Shown: positions 37,551 to 46,000 of the stretch, in pieces
Numbering within the stretch: the first letter of the stretch is position 1
Layout of the letters: the number at the start of each line of letters is the position of its first letter
Source: Pycnococcus provasolii
Taxonomy: Eukaryota > Chlorophyta > Pseudoscourfieldiophyceae > Pseudoscourfieldiales > Pycnococcaceae
NCBI GenBank assembly: GCA_938743325.2
Contig: OW568898.1
Location: 310,189-374,188, forward strand
DNA length: 64,000 nucleotides
Direction: 5' to 3'
Notes under the pieces: generated by a model
What the model was told of the DNA's origin: nothing
Database searches by the model: none
The model's input: the letters and a program-made list of their open reading frames with translations, nothing else
Translations under genes and position numbers: made by a program

Positions 37551-39875
37551 ATGTCTGTGGCGCCACAGCACCTCCCACAGCTCAGCCAGAGAACACGCGT
37601 TCATGTTCATGGTGCTGGTGCTCATTTAAATGTGACTCGTGCTGGTGCTCATTTGGGTGCGACTCGTGCTCATTTGGGTGCTTGTGTGGTGCATGACGCT
37701 CGTGGTTTGCCTGCTTTGGTATCGATTGCTCGGCTTCATGCACTTACATATCCAGCCCTGCCATCCAAGACGCAGCGTCATTTAACAAGAAGAAGAGGGG
37801 GACACATTTATTCAAGTCATCATCAGAAGACTCGAAGAATGCACAGTCTCTTTTTAACAAAATGCTCGTCTTCTCCTCCTGAGACTGCAGCCTCATCAGG
37901 TGATATGACAGGTGATGAAAAGAAAGCACCCGCAGCAGCAGCATCAGCCTTGACTGAGAAACCACCACCAGAGTCATCACCACCGCCAGAATCTGAAGAT
38001 GATGATGAAAACGCAGAGCCTTTGTCGTCAGAACTCGTCGCGCGTGGAACCCTGTTATTCGTGTCGCTGCTTTGGGGCACGTACGGCATCGCACTGCGTG
38101 CGGCGTACGGAGGAGGCGCGAGCGGGGAAGCCGTTCCCACACCTGCGGAGTTGACGCTCGCGAGAACGACAATCGCCCTGCTCACGCTCGGACCAACCTT
38201 GTGGGAGTACGCCAACGAACGACGAGACTCTTCTTCCACCGAGCAGACCGACACGATAGGCGACGATGTTACGCGGTACAAAGCGTCGGCGCTCGTCGCT
38301 GGCGTCGAAATCGGCGTTTGGAATAGCCTAGGTGCAGGTCTGCAGGCGGCTGGACTCACGACGACGCCAGCGGCACGCGCCGGATTTCTCGTGATGTTCT
38401 CCGCGGTGCTTACGCCACTCTTTGCAAGGTTCGTATTTGGACAGCAGGTGACAAGCATGGCGTGGATCAGCTGCGTTTTCGCGCTCTTGGGTTGCTCGCT
38501 CATTACGGCGGAAGATGATAAGCCGAAGGCGACCACGTCAGCGACGACCACATCAGCGTCGACCGCGACGACTGCCGCAGCAGCATCTGCCACCACCACC
38601 ACCACCACCACCGCGTCGCCATCCACGCCGCCGCCCACAGCCACGCCGAACACAACGCCGGCAGCATCTGCCACCACCACCACCACCACCACAGCATCGC
38701 CATCCACGCCGCCGTCCACAGCCACACCGACCACAACGTCGGCAGCAGCATCTGCCACCACCACCACCACCACCACCACCACCGTGTCGCCATCCACGCC
38801 GCCGTCCACAGCCACACCGACCACAACGTCGGCTGCAGCATCTGCCACCACAACCACCACCGTGTCGCCATCCACGCCGCCACCCACAGCCGCACCAGCA
38901 GAAACAATTTCCCCAGCCAAGGATCTAACGGTGGAGCAGCTTGTGCCGGATGGTGGTGGCTTCGTGAAGAAGCTTCCTGATCCACCCATGCCAATTCCTC
39001 CTCCACCACCATCTGTCTATGACCCCGTGGATGCTGGAAGTCTTGTCACACACTTTCCGTTCCTGCTGTCTCTTCCGTACGACACTAGGAAGTCCGTCGT
39101 GAGTGCACTCGAGCCAACCGCGCAACGGCTTTTTGAGCCGGTGGATGGTGTCGTGAACTGGGTGGGTGACGAGATTGGTGATCTGTACGATGAGTTGGGC
39201 AGTGATTTTATGGAGCTCGAGGAACGCAGTGGCGTGCACCTCACAGATGGCGACGTTCTGATTATACTCGGTGCAGCTTTCTACGCGGTGTGCACGACAC
39301 GCATCAGCATACTAAGTGCACCGTTGGACGATTCCGACTCGATCAACGAATTTTCAGAATCGTCGGCTGAGCCTGTGATGGACCCGAACGTTCGCGCGAG
39401 GCGCATTGTCGCAGCGAAGGTAGCAGCGCTGTGCTTCTGCGCGATTCTGTGGTGCACGTGGGATGCCGTGCACGGCCACGCGCCATCGACGGAGTGGCTT
39501 GTGGGCATTTCCACGACTCCGATGGATGGCGACAACAACTTTTACAATCACGCAAGCGAGGTGATTCGTCAGAACGGTAAGACATGGCTCTTGGTCCTTT
39601 ACGTCGCATGGGGTCCTGGCGTGCTTGCAAGCTTCCTGCAGACGCGCGGTCAATCCGTGCTGAGTGCCGCGCCGAGCCAGGCGATCTTGTCGATGACTCC
39701 TGTGTGGAGTGCGCTTCTCGCGCCCCCTCTTCTGCACGAGAAGGGCCTGAGTCAGCGCGGTTGGAGCGGCGCGGCTGTGGTGCTGATGGCGGGTCTTTTG
39801 CCTGAGTTCGTTCGCTTATGGCAAGAGCAGGTGCCATCATCTAAGTCTTCATCGCGCATAAACGACGACGCCTAG
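37551..39875 (+). CDS. EamA/DMT-family membrane transporter with long repetitive linker
   Basis: 774 residues. Residues 1-165 are a His/Arg/Ala- then Ser/Pro/Glu-rich leader, possibly a plastid-envelope targeting region. The first half-transporter (about 165-325) starts with ARGTLLFVSLLWGTYGIALRAAYG, the typical EamA opening, and ends FALLGCSLITAED. A linker of ~240 residues follows, including a Thr/Pro/Ser repeat block. The second half starts with GDVLIILGAAFYAVCTTRIS and includes APSQAILSMTPVWSALLAPPLL, the equivalent of the conserved last EamA helices. DMT transporters export or exchange small metabolites; plastid relatives carry phosphate sugars, nucleotides and amino acids. The substrate is not predictable. 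Known EamA proteins usually have a linker far shorter than this. Confidence 0.87.
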   Translation: MSVAPQHLPQLSQRTRVHVHGAGAHLNVTRAGAHLGATRAHLGACVVHDARGLPALVSIARLHALTYPALPSKTQRHLTRRRGGHIYSSHHQKTRRMHSLFLTKCSSSPPETAASSGDMTGDEKKAPAAAASALTEKPPPESSPPPESEDDDENAEPLSSELVARGTLLFVSLLWGTYGIALRAAYGGGASGEAVPTPAELTLARTTIALLTLGPTLWEYANERRDSSSTEQTDTIGDDVTRYKASALVAGVEIGVWNSLGAGLQAAGLTTTPAARAGFLVMFSAVLTPLFARFVFGQQVTSMAWISCVFALLGCSLITAEDDKPKATTSATTTSASTATTAAAASATTTTTTTASPSTPPPTATPNTTPAASATTTTTTTASPSTPPSTATPTTTSAAASATTTTTTTTTVSPSTPPSTATPTTTSAAASATTTTTVSPSTPPPTAAPAETISPAKDLTVEQLVPDGGGFVKKLPDPPMPIPPPPPSVYDPVDAGSLVTHFPFLLSLPYDTRKSVVSALEPTAQRLFEPVDGVVNWVGDEIGDLYDELGSDFMELEERSGVHLTDGDVLIILGAAFYAVCTTRISILSAPLDDSDSINEFSESSAEPVMDPNVRARRIVAAKVAALCFCAILWCTWDAVHGHAPSTEWLVGISTTPMDGDNNFYNHASEVIRQNGKTWLLVLYVAWGPGVLASFLQTRGQSVLSAAPSQAILSMTPVWSALLAPPLLHEKGLSQRGWSGAAVVLMAGLLPEFVRLWQEQVPSSKSSSRINDDA
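38580..38900. repeat. Four imperfect ~87-93-bp coding repeats in the EamA linker
   Basis: Each unit encodes a Ser-Ala-poly-Thr run followed by SPSTPP and TATP-like residues. Units differ mainly in the number of ACC (Thr) codons. The same DNA on the minus strand gives an artificial open frame of Val/Ala/Asp. Confidence 0.85.
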
Positions 39876-40167
39876 CCCCAAATTCCTTAAGAATAATTTA
39901 TCAATAAATAAATAAATAAGTAAATGTTTTACTGTGAAATATTAATCACACAAATCTCTTCTTTTTTTCCTTATCGCAGCTTACATACTGTACAGTCACA
40001 CAAAGTCCGTCATCGACAGTGTGAACCACGCATATCTTAAAGTATTTGCTCTCCAAGTATGTTCGGGACCACCCGGCCGGCCTTCATGTGCATGTGGGGC
40101 CCCCTCTCGTCGGAACCCCTAATCATCTGTGCTGTGTCCCTCCCGTATCGTCTGGCAGTTTCTTTGT

Positions 40168-41694
40168 ATGGCGCTCGCCTCGGTGCGCGGCTCGGCCTTG
40201 CCGCTCCACCGGTACGCAGCGGCCGCAGCTTTGCCGCTGAGCGTGAATAGCGGCAGACCTCCTGGGAGGAGGCGTGCGCCGCGTCAGGGGCCCCACCAAC
40301 ACGCGTGCCTGGTGGCGCTGCTCGTACTGTGCTCGTGTGGACTCCTGTGGAGCACGTTGTCGCCGTCCTCGTCTTCGTCTTCGTCTTCGTCTTCGGGATC
40401 TTCAGCTTTCGTCGAGACGCCGTTAGCGCTGAAACTAAGGTGGCCAGATGCGGAAGACAGTGAGCCGGTGGAGGCACGCTCCGATGTGCGTGGCCAGGAG
40501 AGTGCGGCGAATCCTCGTGGCGCGGCCGACGTGGATTCTGAGGAGACGCACACGCGCGGGTCAGCTGGGGTCGCGCAGCAACTTCGCGGCGACGTTGAGG
40601 AGTACGACCGTGACAAACTCTCAGATGCAAGTATCGAGAGTCGACAGACTGACTCAAGCTTCGATCGGGAGGCTGAGGCGCGTGAGGAGGAGGACAGCCT
40701 GCCGACGCTCCTGTCGTCGTCTCATGCGACAATTCATGACACGCAAGAGGGAGCACGCGCTTCTGCAGCTGTGGACGAAGAAGACTACCGGGGTAGGCTG
40801 GACATGATGGTGGACGTTCTCGTTCCCACCGTGCCTCGCCGAAACGGAGAGCGGTATCTTGAGCAGGTGATAAACAAGTGGACATCGGAGGCGGCGAGCG
40901 GCCGACGTCACGTGGGCAAGATCTTCGTCGTGTTTGACTCGGTCACGCATCCGTCGCATTCTGTACTGGACGACGTCATCGTGAAGACGAAACGCGTCGA
41001 ACACGTCGACTACAAGAACGTCGGACCTGTTCAAGATCTGCGCCCGAACTCAGCGGAGCCGGCGAACTTTTACGACAACTTTCGACCCAACTCGCACGAA
41101 CGCATGCAGACGGAGATGGTTCTACGCGGCATCGAACGTATCGCCGCAAACGGGACGGCGCCGCTCGTGCTGCTGACAGAGGACGACTTCCTGCCTTGCG
41201 ATCATTTCGTTCGCGACCTGCTCGAGGACATCGCGCGAATTCCCAACGACTTCACGTCGTACAGGTGTTCGATGGGACTCGGCTGCCTGCTCATTCAGCG
41301 CAAAGACTTGCTCGCGTTCGTGGCATGGACTCGAGCGAATGTCGCCGTCAGCAAAATTGACACGCTAAGTTCCATTTTCTTTGCAAAGGAGGACACGCGA
41401 AACTTTCCTGGCAAATTCGCCGCCGGCAGCGCGCATCTCGACGGCGCATCGCACTTTGGCTCGGCGAGGCGCAACTACGTGAAGAAGGAGCTGAGAACGA
41501 TTCACATCGGGATTTCGTCTTCGTTTGGAGTGGCTCACGCTAAAATCAGCACGGCAATTGCAGGGCAGTGTGGGCAGGAGTACGACACGAGTTCTCCCGT
41601 CGAAGCGCCGGACGGCACATTTCCGGACAAGTTCGACGCGCGTCGCTGCAAGGACCACTTCGCATCGCCGTGCCACGAACTCCTTGTCGTGTGA
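40168..41694 (+). CDS. Type II membrane glycosyltransferase-like protein
   Basis: 508 residues from the ATG at 40168; the frame is open earlier but without ATG. A short basic N-terminus precedes one transmembrane segment (about 46-64, CLVALLVLCSCGLLWSTL), a Ser run, and an acidic stem of ~150 residues. The ~280-residue C-terminal domain opens with MVDVLVPTVPRRNGERYLEQVI and includes VLLTEDDFLPCDHFVRDLL near 333-351. An acidic TEDD after a hydrophobic strand is what GT-A enzymes use to hold the metal and sugar nucleotide; the layout resembles MGAT4-like N-acetylglucosaminyltransferases (EDDF motif). The Golgi is the likely site. Family placement is tentative. TGTAA occurs at 41741. Confidence 0.75.
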   Translation: MALASVRGSALPLHRYAAAAALPLSVNSGRPPGRRRAPRQGPHQHACLVALLVLCSCGLLWSTLSPSSSSSSSSSSGSSAFVETPLALKLRWPDAEDSEPVEARSDVRGQESAANPRGAADVDSEETHTRGSAGVAQQLRGDVEEYDRDKLSDASIESRQTDSSFDREAEAREEEDSLPTLLSSSHATIHDTQEGARASAAVDEEDYRGRLDMMVDVLVPTVPRRNGERYLEQVINKWTSEAASGRRHVGKIFVVFDSVTHPSHSVLDDVIVKTKRVEHVDYKNVGPVQDLRPNSAEPANFYDNFRPNSHERMQTEMVLRGIERIAANGTAPLVLLTEDDFLPCDHFVRDLLEDIARIPNDFTSYRCSMGLGCLLIQRKDLLAFVAWTRANVAVSKIDTLSSIFFAKEDTRNFPGKFAAGSAHLDGASHFGSARRNYVKKELRTIHIGISSSFGVAHAKISTAIAGQCGQEYDTSSPVEAPDGTFPDKFDARRCKDHFASPCHELLVV

Positions 41695-42230
41695 TAAACC
41701 GATCCTAGCTTATGAAATGCAAAAGCTCGAGCAGAGCATCTGTAACACCATGTATTACATCCCACCCTAGCAGCCCCCTAACCTTAATAAAAGGTGAATT
41801 GTCGCTCCGTGATGAACGTTGTAGTCCGCGAGCGTGCCTCGGTCCTCGAGCTGTTCGCCTGCAAAGAGTAAACGTTGCACATGTATGAAACGTTTATTAC
41901 GTTTTCGATGCAGAGGATTTTCCTTGAAGACCGTGATCAACAACGATCAACTGATCATCGAGAACGAGTCGACGAGAAGATTATTATCCATCGTTGGCGG
42001 GAAAGGAGAGATGGAGAGCAAATATGGATAGAAGAGTGCATCATGATTCAAGTTTTGCAAAAGCATTCTTTCGAAATTACACATGATGATAATGGAATCA
42101 TCAACATTGGGAAAATTGTATTTCGATACTACGACGATTTGTGCTCCTCAACAGTCAACACATTCAGGCACTATTGTTTGTCGGTACTACTATTGTTGTT
42201 TTCGGTATCATCTTTGTGTGCAGTGTATGC
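41695..42230. other. Spacer between convergent genes, no gene seen
   Basis: About 535 bases of lower GC between the glycosyltransferase-like gene and the minus-strand gene ending at 42231. Plus-strand frames here lack coding composition. Confidence 0.6.
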
Positions 42231-42836
42231 TCAGCTCGGAGGCACATTTCCACCGACGCGCACGTTGACGAGACTATAGCCAAAAGACCCATCATCATCA
42301 GCTGGTCCGAATCGAGGGTGTCTCTGACAGCTATTCAAGGGTGTCGGCAGCTGGTCGGAAGCCTGCAACATGGCAGCTGCGCTTTCATAAATTAAAGAAT
42401 CAACAATTCCTTTCGGAGCAGGCGCATCGTCGAGAACTCCTCCTTCGGCAGCCATGACGCGATTGAGCATGTCGATATCCTCCCGAAGCGCCTGGATTGA
42501 CGCCTGGATACGTGCATTAGATTCGTTTATATATGTCATGGGTGTCCCTCTGGGTAAGAGGCGGGACATATAATAGCTACGTCGTTCACAGAGCTGTGTG
42601 AGTGTCCCAATTGCGCGGTAGCATCGATCCATTCCCACCGCGACGCCCATCTTCACTAAAAGAACAACGGCACCTGCCGAAAGCGGCTGATAAGTGTCCT
42701 CCTCAATATCGCCGGGCATATCTTCAGCCGGACCGTCGACGATGATGCCGCCCATCATTCGCTCCGGCAGACCAAGTCCCACTTCGTCGTACGCCTTGTC
42801 GTTCTCGTCCGCGTGGTAGCCCCATACACGGTCCAT
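42231..42836 (-). CDS. Unrecognised 201-residue protein
   Basis: 201 residues from a good ATG (GCCATGG) at 42836. The sequence is of ordinary coding composition: an acidic N-terminus (MDRVWGYHADENDKAYDE), a helical hydrophobic stretch (LSAGAVVLLVKMGVAVG), a long amphipathic helix around NARIQASIQALREDIDMLN that could form a coiled coil, and a polar tail. No family was recognised. It shares a 200-base promoter region with the divergent KDM1-like gene. Confidence 0.65.
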   Translation of the reverse strand: MDRVWGYHADENDKAYDEVGLGLPERMMGGIIVDGPAEDMPGDIEEDTYQPLSAGAVVLLVKMGVAVGMDRCYRAIGTLTQLCERRSYYMSRLLPRGTPMTYINESNARIQASIQALREDIDMLNRVMAAEGGVLDDAPAPKGIVDSLIYESAAAMLQASDQLPTPLNSCQRHPRFGPADDDGSFGYSLVNVRVGGNVPPS

Positions 42837-43050
42837 GGCGCCAACAAGTCACAACTATTATTATGGTAAGGGAGTCCAACGAACGGAGTTTCGTCGAGTA
42901 CAGGCGAGTAGGGGTTCGGGAATTATTCGGGGTTAGGGTTCCGCCCGGCCCCCTGGTGGCGCCTGGGGTTTCTTTCTCTCTGCTTCCTGCTTCATTCTGT
43001 GCGCGCGCGGAATCTCGTGCTCGTGCTCGTGAAATCTCGTGAAAAGAGCC
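42837..43050. promoter_or_regulatory. Bidirectional promoter region with telomere-like word
   Basis: 214 bases between two divergent ATGs. It contains CGGGGTTAGGGTTCC near 42933-42947 and a pyrimidine-rich stretch (TTTCTTTCTCTCTGCTTCC) near 42966-42986. Bidirectional use is inferred from gene order only. Confidence 0.5.
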
Positions 43051-46000
43051 ATGCTGTACGAGTCCAAGGATCTTGGTCTGGACTCGTCGTCGTCGGATGA
43101 AGATGGCGAAGATGGTTTGGATCATGGTGTTGCTGGTTTGGATGGTTTAGCGGCTGCTCCTGCTTTAGGTGCTGCTCCTTCCGCTTTTGGTGGTGGTCTG
43201 GGATTGGAATCGGACGACGACGACTTCGAGTTTACGGGTGGTAATGGTGGGGGTGTGCATCCTCGGGCTCATCCTCACTCTGCAGCGGCGGCGGCGTCAG
43301 CTCCTCCTGGCCCTGCTTCTGCAGCTCATGCGACCGATCTCGCCTACGGGGACCTCGCGGCGGCGATCGAGGCGGGATTCGCGCCGTACTTCATAAGCAC
43401 GGAAGAACTCAGAAGATTCGCCGCCTTTATCGCGCTGCGACCCGCGGAACTTGACGACATACCCGTAAACGATAGGGAAGCGAGACGCGCCTTGAAGGAA
43501 AAACACGGGAAGAAGGCTTTATTGTCCATGAGAAACGAAGTGCTTGCGACGGCACGAACCGCGAGGCAAAACGAGCCGGGAAGTGTCGTGCCCTTCGCAC
43601 AAATATGCGAAATCGTCGTCAGCAACACAGTCCCAAGTCTATTCGACGGAGCGCAGAAAGGACGACTCGATAGCACACAAGTCGCCAAGGACCTCGCGAC
43701 GATGCTCGCCATGCGAGGCGCGAACGTCGAAACCGCGCCGCCACTGGGGGAGACGCTCAAGCACGAACGTGACGAGCGAGAAGCAAGGGCCAGCAAAACA
43801 AGTCAGCCGTCAATCAACTGCAGTGTGCGAGAGGCGGAGGAAGCGAAGCAAACCATGATCATGGCGCTAAATGTCAAACGTGCACGACCGGCGCGTGTCT
43901 GCATCATTGGCGCAGGGCCGGCGGGTCTGTCTTGCGCAAACGCGCTGCAATCAGCCTTCCCCGATTCGAACGAGGTTGAGGTGGTCGTGCTGGAGGCACG
44001 CGCGCGGCCAGGCGGGCGTGTGTGCACAATCCGCCCCACGCCCATGGATGAAGATGATATCGGTGCGAACAACCTACCCGAGGCGCGCGATTCCACCGCA
44101 TACACCGATGCGGGGCTCAGCATTCCGGTGGACCTTGGCGCGATGCTCGTAACCGGCACGAAAACAGACGTGGACACCGGAGTGCGACGCGATCCGTCCA
44201 CAACCACACTCGAGCAGCTCCGACGAAGAGCGCACGTGCTGTCAACTGGTTCAGATTCGTGCCCCGTGTTTGATTCAGATCCTCATCTGCCACCCGGATC
44301 CGCTGGCGAGGAGGTGATCGCGCTGCTCAAAGACGAACTCGACGCGAAGACGCGACGCGAGGAGGCGGAACGTGAACAACGCAATGCGGCGGACGGCGTT
44401 TCAGATGAGCTGAATATGATTCCGAGCCTGAGCGAGCGAACGCCGTTCCACGATCGAGAGGTGCCTCGCGTGGCTGACGAGGCTGGCACGTACATGTTTA
44501 ATCGGTTGATGGACGCTGCACGCGAGCGCGTCGATAAACATCCAGACAAGGAGGCTGGGTGCATCAACGAGACATTGGAGGAAGCTTTGAGCAGGGCAAT
44601 GGTCGACGAGGAGCGCAGAATCAAAATCGCAGTCGAGTCGAAGAGAGAGCGAGAGAAACTATTTCTACCCGGAAGGCGGAATGCTCACGGTGACACGGAG
44701 AATGCAAAAGCACCTCCCTCATTCTTCAAGATTGAGAGAAAGAAGGATCCGTCGTCGCAGGCCGCACCATCTACCGCTCCCGTGTCTGACTCTGCCGCAG
44801 AGGATGGTAGAGGAAAGAACTTTGTCGTGAAACTCGAGACGGGCCATCCGAAGGATGAGGCTGTCGACGGTGGAGCAGCAGCAGCACCCGCACCCGCGCC
44901 AACCGCTGCGAGTGTAGAGCCGAAGCAGGAAAAACAAGGTGGCGGGAGCGGAGGCCCGTCTGAGCCGCATGCACCACAAAACGGAAATGAACACGCCACA
45001 ACTGCGTCCAACCAGCAGCAACCTCTGATTCCATCCCTTCTGCGCCGTCTCACGAGCTGGCATCGAGCCAACGGTGAGTACGGGTGCGCCAGCGTGTTTG
45101 GCGACGTGAGCCTTGCGTATTGGAACCAGGATGAGCAGTTCGGAGCATTTGCAGGCGAACACCACCTTGTGGTGGATGGATACAACGCCGTTACCGACGC
45201 CATGGCCTCACGCCTGCATCCTGGAACGGTGCGCTATCGCTGCCCAGTAACGCGTGTGACGTGGGGAGGTGCCGAAACCGCGAACGAATCCGACTATCCG
45301 TGCACCGTCGAGTACGCCCCAGAGGGCTCCGACGCGCTTCCATGCGATGCAGTGGTGCTCGCAGTGCCACTGGGAGTACTGCAACGCAGCTGCACTTTTA
45401 CACGAGACGCGGCTTCGTCTCAGGCACCACCAGTGGGCGCGTTTCGCATGGTGCCGAGCCTTCCACAGTGGAAGTATGGCGCGATATCTCGTCTGGGGAT
45501 GGGGCAGCTTGACAAGATCTTCCTTGAGTTTCCTGAAGACAGTGCCGTGTTTTGGGACGACAGCGTGGACTACTTCGGCGTGACGGACGTGAACGACGTG
45601 TCTCTGCGCGATGACGGAAGTTGTGATACACGAGGAAAGTGCTTTATGTTCTGGAACGTTCACCGCTACACGAGCGGTGCTGCCAAAGTGCTCGGTGCGC
45701 TCGTCGTTGGCGGGGCACCGTCGGATCTCGCGGAGAGCGATCCCGATGGATCGTTCGCGCGAGACGCTTCCATTGCGAGCGAGCGGCAGACCGCACGCCT
45801 TCGCGACGTGGCATTGACCAAGCTCCGTAGCATCTTTGGAGTGGCGTCAGTTCCAGACCCCGTCCGATGCATCGCTTCGAGCTGGGGAGATGATCCATTC
45901 GCGCGAGGCGCCTACTCATTTGTCAAGGTTGGCTCGCACGGTGGAACGGACTACGACCTTACGAGCGCTCCCGTGGGTACATCGCTGTTTTTCGCCGGCG

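Noticed and set aside
37823-38989. 388-codon minus-strand frame rich in Val/Ala/Asp
   Set aside because: It is the reverse reading of the Thr/Pro linker repeats of the EamA gene; the plus strand has the transporter motifs.
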